Notes under the pieces: model-generated
The model's database searches: none
Told to the model about the DNA's origin: nothing
Seen by the model: only the letters and a program-made list of their open reading frames with translations
Translations under genes and position numbers: made by a program
Source of the DNA: Morella rubra
Taxonomy: Eukaryota > Streptophyta > Magnoliopsida > Fagales > Myricaceae
Length of the DNA stretch: 64,000 nt
Reading direction: 5' to 3'
Assembly: GCA_003952965.2 (NCBI GenBank)
Contig: CM025854.1
Coordinates: 20,878,111 to 20,942,110, forward strand
Shown: positions 34,220 to 49,000 of the stretch, one piece after another
Position numbering within the stretch: the first letter of the stretch is position 1
Layout of the letters: the number at the start of each line of letters is the position of its first letter

Positions 34220-35570
34220 TCGTATTTGTTTTAATATAGTTTAATAATATTTAGATATTCATGTTAATAAACATAATTACAGTCTTGGTACTTATTTAAA
34301 AAGTATTTGTTTAGCTTCAATAAATATATGGCTAAAAGGGTTGTTCCATGTATCTTATACGAGTGTAGAGAGGCTGTAGAAGAGAAAAAAACACTTTCTT
34401 TTTTTTTCGGAGTGGAATAAGACTCTTGAGATCAAACTTCTCGATGTTCCAATCCAAAAATGTATTAATATTAAGAAGAAAAAAAATTCGTGATAATTCT
34501 CTATAGTTGCTTTGGTTGTGGCTTCCCAAGATGATAAGAAAGCTGTTAATTAAGCTCTTAATATTTTCTTCAATTAAGGCCCACGTTTAATGTTTTGATT
34601 AATTATTGGGCCTATACTAATGGAAGAATTCAAACTAAGTTCATGACTCCAAAAAATAATAATTATGATTTGATTAATTATTGCATAATATGGCTTCCAA
34701 GAAATACAAGAAGGCCTAATTTTACGGTTATTAATTCTCGTTAAGTACATTAAAATGTAATATCAAATTATCAATGGTCTCAAAACATTTAATTGACCAC
34801 CTAAATTATGACTTTTACTAAGCATGAGGGCGTTCGGCAGCCCGTAGGTTGGCTGCCCCTTTAAGCCGCACCCCTTGCATATGTTGGCTCTTGATAAGGC
34901 TCCTTTGTAATTTCATGGTCAAATTACGTTGTGCATGTAAAAATTTTATAAGGACAACATTAAATAGTGTAGGATTCACCTGACAGGAAATTACAAAGGA
35001 TCATGATCTATTTCGCTCCTTCCTAAAATAAACAATTTTGATGTTAGATCTTACTACTGCTCCTGTTCCCGTTGGTAAAAGGGCACTTTCTGCATACAAT
35101 GTGCAATATTAACGAGAAACCCTAAATTCTTAAAGGCAGGTAATAGATCCATTTGCTCAGAAGAAAAAAAAAAAGAACCATTGGACGTAGTTTGAGGCTT
35201 ATAACGTTAGGGAAAAACTCGCTTGATCAATATGTACCATTTGGTGCTTCGGGATCTATTACATTAAAAGTTGGTGAAATCTTATCATAGAAACTGGAAA
35301 GCATCTGTACACAGTGAGAGAGATGATCTCAGTTTCTTCAAGAGCATATTAACAGAGAAATAACTTGTTCAATGATACGATTTTTACAACAATGAAATTC
35401 TTCACAGGTGTGGGAAACTTATGGGGGCCGACCAAGAAGACAAAAGATTGGAGAGAACCTGAACAAGCTCTAAAAATTTGTTGCTGTATAGTGATCAATT
35501 ATGATGTCTACGTTGCAGGGTTTCGTTGAATCAGCCTGCACTGCCACTTGACGATGGATTTTAGGCTTGC
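34220..35570. other. Spacer upstream of DUF26 pseudogene and downstream of DUR3
   Basis: AT-rich intergenic sequence. The segment 33890-34215 is less AT-rich but shows no family I recognise. No RNA gene or clear element. Confidence 0.5.
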
Positions 35571-35578
35571 AACAATTC

Positions 35579-39393
<3,815 letters not shown>

Positions 39394-39399
39394 AAAGAT

Positions 39400-39871
39400 G
39401 TTCGGAGGCTGCAGGCTGTCTCAAGTGATCGCGCTTTCGGTCAATGCTAATCCATGAACACACATGTATTTTCACTCAGATTTCCAACAGGATTTTCGCA
39501 GGATGAAAAGTCAGAACAGTACGCTGAGAGGAACAATTATTGTGAGAGGGGACAATTATTCTTTTTTTTTTTTTTTTTTTTTCTAATAAAAAAAATATGA
39601 ATGTTTGCCCCTAATCCCTAATGACATGACACTCGGGTCACGTTTGTTTTATTTTTTTTCTTTTTTCCGTAGAATCGGAATTTTATTTTTATTTTTACAA
39701 ATCAAATGTCGTAATACATGTATTTTAATATAATTTTTTATTATATTTTTTATACATTAATTTTTTTTAATAATTTTTATACAATTTTAACACTACATAA
39801 ATATTTATAATTTTATCATAATTTAAAAAAAATATGAAAACGAACATTATCCTGCACTTTCTATAACAAAG

Positions 39872-39905
<34 letters not shown>

Positions 39906-42500
39906 AAGAAGTAGAAGATTAGCCTTGCAAGTAATAAACTGAAAGAAGTGCTATTGATATTTCTGTTACAGTCCAACAAATAAAAATAAAAAATCTTATT
40001 ATAAAAAACTACTAACTAATAATTATTATGCTCTATTAGCAATGATTGTCTCTGTCCGACAAGATTATTCATGTCCCAAAATAGCTACCATTATATGCAG
40101 GTATTAGCAAGATATATATTATACAAAATAATAAACTTACATATATTTTTGTTGGGGTTTGCTTCAACGTGCAAGGCACGTGCTTAGTTCTTTTTTTCTT
40201 TTTCTTTTTTGTTTCTACATAACATGAGATGTACATCACACCAGCACGCTGCTTACTAACCGCAGTGCTATCACAATAGAGCAAGGAATCAAATACGCAA
40301 CCTCCATGAGGATGGGCCAAGACTTGGCCCGATATTAAGCTTTTTATAACAAATAATATTGGAGGCCCAGTCAAAGCTCTATACTGTTTTTTAAATTTTG
40401 GGCCCAGGCCTTCACATCACTTCAGCCCTTTACACAGCTTAGAGGTCATGGGTTCTGGAAATCTCCTCTTCCCCCCTCTTTTAGACTTAAAAGTCATTGA
40501 AAGATTTTTAGTGTAATATTTTATAATATTTGGTAGTGTAGTGCCTGTTATTGCATATACTCTTTGTGGGAGGATTATAATATTTTATAATCTTTATCTT
40601 TTCAGCACAAAAAAAAAAAAAATGAAAAAAAAAGGCAAGTATAGGGATATTAAAATTTAAAGGTTTGGAATCATTAGAAGGGGCCAAGAAGGTCCCGCGA
40701 ACAACTTGCTAAGCACATTTGATGTGGAAGGTTCGCAAACACTCCTTTCAAGAGGTGTGGAGCCATAACTCGATGACAGCCCCACTAGAATGGTAGTGTG
40801 TTTATTATGTCATTGACTTGCAACTGTATCTCCTTATATTTGTGATTTTATATTTTGTTTTCGTGTTCATTTAAGATATCTCATTTAAAAAAAAAAAAAA
40901 GGTTTGGAGTTTGGCCTCTTTATTCTTCTCACCTTTGGCACGATCTAAAGGTTATTGGTTTTAATCTCCCCTTCTCTTCTATTCTCTTCCCTTTTAGAGT
41001 TAAACTCAAAATAAATGATAAAAGATATATCTTTACTGTTTGAGTATATATTTACTTTAGAAGGAGGGGCAATTATTGTGCATATTTAAGCAAAAAAGTC
41101 GACCAATCCTTTAGGGCTACCTCAAAAGTGTTTGGTTTGGTAATTGTCCAGTTTGTGTGGGACAGAAGGACTACAAAGACTTCAAGCCGGATTAGTCGAG
41201 GTACGTATAAGTTGGCTCAGACACCTCAATAGAAAGAAAAAAAAAAAACAAGTGTTGAGACCCCTATTTGAGCGAAACCATATAGCACTAATAGCTAGTA
41301 GAGAATCTCTGAAGGCCTAAACAAGTATACATATATATGCATTGATTTTTCACTATATTTGTATCCTTTTTTATACTAATTGGTTTCTTATCTATAAGAT
41401 CTCTTTCTTAGTTTTTAATCTTGAACCCTAGCCTCCGCATTCCTTCACCCTTGATTCAATTAGAGGTCACTAATATTGGTTCTAATGATGATCTCCTCTT
41501 CTCTTTAAAGTCAAACTCATTCTTTTTTATTTTCAAAAAGGCAATGTCATATTGTTAATATCTATGTTTATTTGGGTAGGTAGTGCGTAGACTATGGTAT
41601 TTATCTATTTTGTAGGTATTAAGAATATAATTATTAAGGCGTTGACTTGTAACAATCTTTTTCTTTTTTTCTAAATAACAATTTTTTTCTTTTATTATCT
41701 CATATATATTCAGTTTCTTATTGGTAGCGGCCTCCTCCTTAGACAAATTAAATATTCAGGGTACTATTACAAATGGAATTAGTTTAGTGATAGGAATTAA
41801 TTATTACTTCTCAGGCGGTTTGACAGATGCTAATAAAGGGAATTAATGAGATCACATATTGCAAGGAAAATAAGATTCAATTGATCGAAACGAGCAGAGG
41901 CAAAACTTATATATATATACACATTATATGCTCCTTTTGTTTGTGCCCTTTGCTAAATATGGTCCCCCTCGAAGAAATTCCAAGTCGACAGCTAATTGTT
42001 CCAGGCCCAGAAAGTCGTCCTAATTCATGCTCTGCGTCATTTCACGTCGTGCGTGCGTGCATGTGGTCCCAGCCAATTGATTATCTTTCCCTGAAGAAAT
42101 GTGAGCAACAGATCGAGTCGAGGAAGATCAAGAGACCTCGCAGAGGCTACGTACAGAGAGGAGAGAATTATGGGAATTTTCGTAATTCTCATTCAATAAT
42201 TGAAAAGAATGATTCCGTACAGAGGTACATTCCCAGCTAGCGGCATGGCGGCCTGTAGTAGATATCTGGTTCGCGACCGCTTTTGTACGTATAGAAATGC
42301 AGTAGGATCAGGAGAAGCAATTACAGCACCCACCACATTCCTGGGAGAAATCAGAAGAAAGTAAATCAACAGGTCAGCTCGAAGACTCATGGAATCAGGG
42401 AAAAAGGTCGTGCATGATAAAAAAGAAAAACAAGATATTCCCCAGAAATAACAGAACCAAACCGCGCGCATGTATATATTCCTTTGGTATCTACTTCATC
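39400..42500. other. Spacer upstream of DUR3
   Basis: AT-rich DNA containing a T run (39561-39582), an AT-rich MITE-like block (about 39645-39860, weak inverted ends CGTTTGTTTT and TGTTCGTTTT) and an A run of about 30 bp ending near 39903. Around 40430-40500, 40930-41010 and 41465-41520 there are three similar degenerate blocks of the type GGTCA..GGTTC..ATCTCCTCTTC followed by TTTAGA.TTAAA.TC, possibly old SINE copies. An open frame at 41827-42240 has no recognisable features. No gene supported. Confidence 0.45.
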
Positions 42501-42539
42501 ACCCTTTCATAGAAAGCGTTTGCCTGGGGAAGAAAAGAA

Positions 42540-42710
42540 GGTCTAGCATGGGAGACGAGAGAATGTCAACCTAGCCAAGTTGACTTGCCTGGAACCCAAA
42601 TAAGGTTCTTCCAAAGAAACGAACATCCAGTTGATGTACTTGACCTCTTGAAAAGGACGAGGCAAGTCATTCTTGGCTATCAAACAGGACTCTTGTCCAC
42701 ATGTAAGACC
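42540..42710 (-). ncRNA. MIR169: miR169 precursor hairpin, copy 1
   Basis: On the minus strand the 5' arm contains TAGCCAAGAATGACTTGCCT at 42660-42679, identical to known miR169 variants as I recall them (rice miR169n type). The 3' arm, AGGCAAGTCAACTTGGCTAG at 42571-42590, pairs with it almost perfectly. Pairing continues outside the duplex: the flank GGTCTTACATGTGG at the 5' base matches the complement of the 3' base (GGTCTAGCATGGGAG). The loop between arms is about 68 nt. Mature miR169 on the 5' arm is the rule for this family. miR169 guides cleavage of NF-YA (HAP2) transcription factor mRNAs. Expression is not shown by sequence. Confidence 0.85.
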
Positions 42711-42844
42711 TCTCTTCCTCTGAAATTCATGCTTCATGGGGATGCATGCATGGCTAATTTCCTTTGCACCACGCCCAGTTGCTTGTCACTGTACACCAAG
42801 ACGATCGAGGAGGAGCGGTTGTTGTGCCGTACGTAAGGAGAGAA

Positions 42845-43002
42845 GGCCTAGCATGAGACACAAGAGCATGTCTGCTAGACAAGAAGACATGCCTGGGAAG
42901 CTGACAAGTGTTTTATACCAGGGGTTATGCTTAAAGCCTCTTGTGAGGGCCAGGCAAGTCATTCTTGGCTATCAAACAAGACCCTTGTATACATGTTAGA
43001 CC
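42845..43002 (-). ncRNA. MIR169: miR169 precursor hairpin, copy 2
   Basis: A second hairpin about 290 bp upstream (in transcription) of copy 1. The 5' arm has the same 20-nt mature sequence at 42952-42971, followed by G instead of C. The 3' arm AGGCATGTCTTCTTGTCTA (42876-42894) pairs with two mismatches and one bulge, so its duplex is looser than copy 1. The hairpin base again pairs: GGTCTAACATGTATACAAG against the complement GGCCTAGCATGAGACACAAG. The two copies are a tandem duplication; most change lies in the loops while the mature strand is conserved. Confidence 0.8.
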
Positions 43003-43066
43003 TCTCTCCCTCTTGAGTAGTACTCCATGCTCCATTTGAGATGCCAGTAACATATCGTGTAGTCTC

Positions 43067-43074
43067 TATTTATA
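43067..43074 (-). promoter_or_regulatory. TATA box for the MIR169 pair
   Basis: TATAAATA on the minus strand, within GGCTATAAATAGAGAC, about 70 bp before the base of the first hairpin in transcription order. A start near 43040 would give one primary transcript carrying both hairpins. Confidence 0.6.
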
Positions 43075-43079
43075 GCCTA

Positions 43080-46074
43080 TGAAGGACTAGCTAGTTAGAG
43101 ATTAGAATCAGATCCGCACATTATCTGAATCCTCTAGAGTCCATGCTCCATAGATTTCTTTTACACTTTCTTATATTGGACGAATTCCTTCACTTTCTCA
43201 GACCTTTCAAGTGTAACTTCCCATAGTGGAATATATTCTAATAAGTTGCAGGGACCCTAATAACTAATTTGCAACTTGCACTGAATTCCTCATGATGCTT
43301 AGTTCCTTCAATATTGGATGTATGGCCATAAGAATTGCAGTTGGTATGCTTACATGGGCTGCATTATTTTTCAATGGTGGGGTTAGATTCAGCTTAATTA
43401 AGTCGAGCTCAGCTTACTAAATAGCTTTAAATTTCCAATTAAGTCAAGGTGAACATGTTTCAGGCCCTCAGAGTTTGCATGTAGTACTTCCTTTGAAAAA
43501 AAAACAACTAATGCTGATGCATCTGACCACCAAAATATTTTGTAGAAGTCTTAAACAACAATTTAGCTTGATCTCCCAAGCCATACCCAACACTATTTTA
43601 AAATCAAATTCAACAGATATTGATGCCATTGGATTGTTGATTACTTAGGTCTGTCTATATATAGAGAGAAAGAGACACCGATCGACCTAGACTTGGCCAA
43701 GACAGATCAATCTCAACAAATGCCACAGATGGATATAATGTCAACCTCCATTAACATGAAGCAAAGCCCGCAAACATTTCTTGGCTTAGGGTTCATATCA
43801 TGACCCGCGTGTTACTTTTCTCTTCACTCTATCCTCATACATGTATGGCCTCTAGCTCTGACCTTGATCGTTTTCTTGTGGGTAATTTCTGTAACCTTCA
43901 GAAAGCTTTACAATCTGATATCTTTTGACCTCATAGAAAAGGAATGGAAGCAAAGAATATGATGGATAAAGATGCTCCATCATTTGACATTTGGAGTTCA
44001 TTGCAAAGACTTTGCTGATAGAACCTGGATCAACTGATCAAGTTGTTTCTCCTACATTTTTTCTCTTATCTTCCACCGCGTGGGCGCGGCGCACCTGGTT
44101 CCAACAGTAGCAAATTTCCATTTGATGTGAAACCAAACAAGTCAACCCCTCTGCCACTTACTAAAGATTTAATTCTGATTGACTTTGTGCTCTAAGCTCA
44201 CAACAGGCATTCGAGTACCCCTTGGTCTTCCATTCTTAATTAATACCTTTGGGAAGCAGTCTTGTTAGTATTTAATCTAAAATTATATATACCGAGCTTC
44301 TTTGCTTTGAAAGGGACCAAATGAGGCAATTTCATTCTCTTATATGCCATTACTGCTGATTGATTAAAAAAAAAAAGGTTTTGAAAAATGCAATATCTGA
44401 AACCAGAAAGGACTATAGATAGTTCCAGAAGTTTTTTTTTTTCTTTTGAATTTTTCTCCCTTTTTGGAGAACTTTTAGCTGGTCCATCCTGCCTAGAGTG
44501 GCTTGGAAAAATCTTTGGCATATCCTTGTAGTAGCACAAGTAATATATATACATATAAATTGAACTAGCCAGATAGGAAACCCCACTATTTGCAATATTA
44601 TGCCTTATTTACACAATCTGCAGAAGTTAGCGATCTAGGATGCATAAATTAACCCTTTCTATCGCATATTGTTACAAGTAATCTGGAGTCAATTTTATTT
44701 AATCTGAAGCTGTTGAATCAGCCCTCGTTCTACTTTAATTAATCCACCCCTTAATTAGAGTGATTGCTGCCTAATTAATAACTCCCAGCTAGGCTCTAGC
44801 TAGCTAGGCCTCACCTAGAAAAGAACACAGTTATCTAACTGGCCACAATTCATTACATATATGGCTACTATTGTCAAATATTCATGTGGTATTTTCTCAG
44901 ATTTTGCGCGTCTGACCCATGTTCCTTCTATTTCTCCAGGCAAAGTTTTGAGGGAAAAAAAAATGGAAACATGATTCTAGTGGCACGTCATTGTCTCCAG
45001 GACTCTTGTAATAACAATATTCTAAGACTTCTAAAAGAATTTAGTGGTTGATTATATACCCAAGAGAACAAAGACTGTTTTCCAGACTATGTTAGCAATT
45101 TCTTCTTTTTTTGTTGCGAATATTCGGCTAATTACCACGTTATATGCTTCTAAAAGGGTAAAATCTATTAGAATTAATGTTTAGATATGCCATGAGGATG
45201 CACAAAGTTGACCAGGACCATCCAGGGAGACAAGCGGAATAACTTGATCTTCACTGTAACTCTGTAGAGGTGCTTCCATCTTTCTATACGGTCCCGGGGG
45301 AAAGTTTTTGATCATTTTTTTCATCTTCTATAGAAGAAGGATTCTTTCTAATTGTTAACTTGAATTCTAAAAATTGAAAAATTTCTTAAATCTTGAACTT
45401 TTTTTTTTACCTTGCTAAGCAAATGTCAATTTTATTCTAAAGTGCCTAAAACCTGGCTACTGGAGAAAGGGACACAAAGCCCATTAGACAGTAAGCAAAG
45501 GAACCGAGGTCTACAACCAACCGGACGGTCGGCCCAAAATTGCTACCGGCCGAGTCCAAAGACCCGAAATCGAACTGATCTACCCGGTCGAATAGGTCCA
45601 GCCATTCCACAAGCTACAATAAGAGATGGGGGTATAACAGAGAGAGGTTCTGTGGAAAAGTTCCTTCAAAATAAACATGACTTTTTAAATGGAATTCGTG
45701 TGGCACAATCCTTTCAGAAGAAGAGAGAACTATAGAAGAAAAGCAAAGTCCAAATAATGTTTCTTCAAAAACCAACTTCCCAAGTTCCCCTCGAATACCA
45801 GATTGTGTGTTACACAGGAAGAAAATATATTGGTTAACTAAGGATCATTTAAGGCCTACAAATCAATTGGGAATAGCTGCATAAAGGTGAAGCATCATGG
45901 GTGCATGAGCATATCTATAGGACCTCGGTTTTTCTGAAGCCTTTCTCAAAAACAGACACAAATCGAGACTATAACACCAACAGCAGGAACATGCCATTTT
46001 CACAATAGCTTCAAATATGAAAACAGAAGATGCTAACATCACATCTTAGTCAAGAAAATTTGGGCTACCAACTG
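43080..46074. other. Spacer between MIR169 pair and HSD/D gene
   Basis: AT-rich with no supported gene. A TATATATAGAG motif at about 43653 precedes a 27-codon open frame (43718-43801) that resembles no peptide family I know. The less AT-rich block 45450-45640 has an open frame without features. The last 300 bp may include the HSD/D 3' end. Confidence 0.45.
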
Positions 46075-49000
46075 TCAGTCAATCTTCTTGGAAGTGACAA
46101 ATTTCTTGACAATATCGGATTTTAAGTTGCGTCCACGAGAGAGAGTTTTCTGAATCATAGAATCAATTTCCTGCTCCCTCTTTTCATGCACGTAGAAGGC
46201 TACAAAGGCAGTAGGAACTCCTGGCAAAAATAAGAAGCACAAATACCCACCTTAGTCAAGACACACGGGAAAGGACTGGAGTCGCAAAATCAGTCCAATA
46301 TCAAAGTGGTAGTCTCAGGCAGGGGAGAGACTTGAAGCTCATGTTCAAGCCTCAAATGTCTAAAATAAAAAGGAACCAAGAGAAAAACGATCCAATGAAG
46401 TAGCAACAATCATTTCAAACATTTACAGAAGACAATCTACAACATATTATTCTGTCATCAAAGAATATGACAGGTTTTTTTCAAGACCATCCAGGCAAAT
46501 TCATTTACAGCCATTGTTTCAAGCTATCTGTGAGAATTTGAACAATAAAACATACTGTTATAAGCTCCTGAAAGCATCAGGGCAAGGCCAGTTTCTTTGT
46601 CAAAGATGGGGTTTACGCTTGAATGCATTTTGAACTCAATCTTGTAGCTAGTTCTGACAGATCATCTTTTTTAGTGTTTGTAATGTGGTCCTTTCTCGTG
46701 CAACTTTTGCGCAAAAAACATCAATTCCTTCACCAAGAATCCAAATAAAAAACAAGGCTAAATCATTTTCAGATTAAATATTTCATGGTCAAAATCATTA
46801 GACGAGAGTTTCTTTGACCTTCATGATACTTTTCTGCTGAGAACTCTGGAAGTAAAGATGGTTTACCCAATCTCCGAAGGCATCTCCCAGAAACATGGAT
46901 GCTATTTGTCTGGTATCAAGTTTTTTTCTTTTCTGTCCTAAACAAAACTATCACATACTTGCTATGTTTGGGCAGGCTTGATAACATGACAACTTTGGCC
47001 ATCGCTTCAAGTTCAAATCAAATGCAATACATGAGAGAGAGAGAGAGCAAACCTATAACAAAAATGCTCTGAAGTGAAAGGGATCCGAGGAAGCTAAGAA
47101 GCAATAGGAAAACAACCACCTATTATTTCACACAAGCAAACATAAGTATCAGTCAAATTGAAGAAACAACCCCCACTAGAGTTGCTGAATTGAACCCAAG
47201 AACACTGGCATAAACTAGTAGGAAATAAACTTGCAATTTGCTTCATATATACAGCTAACTGATGTTTGAGGAATCAACATCATCTTTAACAAGCGGTGGC
47301 CATCAGGAAAGTGCCTCATCTTAGATGGTATGTAAGTATAATACACGATCAACAGTAGAAGTTTTTCATTTTTTCATATACATTCAAAGAATACACGAGA
47401 GAAAACAAAAGAACCTTTAAGGCAGCCATCTGTAGTTGCTCATCTTGGATGAATGTCAGCATAAAAGCCCAGGAGAGGTTTCTCAATTCATATACATTCA
47501 AAGAATACATGAGAGAAGACAAAGAATCTATAGGGAAATATAAATCAGCTACATATCATACCATCAGAGAGTAGACAACAGCAACTAATCATCAGACATC
47601 ATCTATTTAGCTAAATGAAAGCCGGGGCTTCCATAAAGTCAACAGCAGACTTGGACAAAAGAAAACAAATGAATACTGAAGGGGAAGTGTTTCAGAATCA
47701 CACTCTATAAACTGCCTGCTCAGCTACCATGCTTTATTATCAGGCTTCACAGAAATGTCAGCTTACACGCTGTTAACATCAACATTGTGGAAGGCCTGAT
47801 TTGAACTATCCCTCCATGTACTTGATGTGGTGCATCATCTTTATAATAATTATCAGGGCAAGTGCGAACTAATTCAGCACTACCAAAAGAATCATATCTT
47901 CGAGTCATAAAAAGCAAGGAAGCAGAGAATGGTTATACCTGAAGGAATAGAAGCCAGTCATTCCCCTTTGAAATACATTTTAAAGCACTAACAGCTGCAT
48001 TCCAAGATGAGGCCACTGATGAAGCAACTCTTCTTGACATATCTTCTGACAAGTGAAAACGTGATGGGGGTATTTTCTCAACTGTAAATCCCATTCTGCC
48101 ATCATAGACATGGATTTCTAATTAGCAGTAAACTTAATACCACTGGTTCATTGCTTCTGACAGCCTCCCATCCAATCAGAACAGGTTTATAATGCTAAGT
48201 ACTAGAGAAACAGGTTAATAGCAGTACTCATTTTAACTGGGACAATGACATGTTCAAGAAAAGAGTAGTCAGACATACATCTTTTCTGGTAAAATACCAT
48301 GGATAAACAAGAATATTGTTGTTGACAAGAGAAGCTTTGAAAGGGCACTTAAGAGGGTAAACCCGGATGCAATGAAGTTGTAGTAACCTACAACCAACAC
48401 TAACAAAGCAGTAAGTGTCTGCTTTTTATCCCTCCAGAGTAACATGTCAGCAACTGCAAAAACAAGTTGTGGCAACTGGGTCACTTCATCAATTCATATG
48501 CTGGAAACACATACATCTTCAATTAAAATGTGTCAACTACCAACAACATTGTGGTAAAAGAAAAAACAAATTACAGAGTCCCAATTCATAAGAATATCCC
48601 TTCATTTCTCTCTAGATGCCCAGACACAAACCTAACAAATAATTTAATCAGTTCCAACATTAGTCAGTTCTTGGCATGGTAACCTCCAACAAAAACTAAA
48701 AGTATCCGAGTCCTTTTCAACATGCATATGAGCAGCATGTTGGTTTGTGAAACACAAACTTATAAATAAATGTATACCTATGGAGAGGAATAAATCATGG
48801 TATAATCTTCCTACATTGCACTTTGAATAGAACAAAATAAATATGTTTATACCAAGAGTCCTGTTAGCTTTGACACACCCCAGTCTAATCAAAAAGGGGA
48901 AGCTCTTGGGTTTAGCTCATGGAAGAGGAAGGCTGTGTCCAATACTATCACTTGTGCATACAAACATATATGTCCAAGAGTGCCACTGCCACCTGCTCAA

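Noticed and set aside
41827..42240. 137-codon plus-strand open frame
   Set aside because: No signal peptide, domain or family resemblance, and no promoter or splice context; composition is like the spacer.
42540..42710. Plus-strand reading of the miR169 hairpin (5' arm TAGCCAAGTTGACTTGCC)
   Set aside because: That arm differs from known miR169 and is not conserved in copy 2; the minus-strand arm is exact in both copies and has the TATA box.
42585..42999. Open frames of 64-92 codons on both strands
   Set aside because: They overlap the miR169 hairpins; conserved bases follow the miRNA arms, not codons.
43718..43801. 27-codon frame after a TATATATAGAG motif
   Set aside because: No similarity to known small peptides; TATA-like strings are frequent in AT-rich DNA.
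45412..45735. 107-codon plus-strand open frame
   Set aside because: No recognisable motif and no splice or promoter context.
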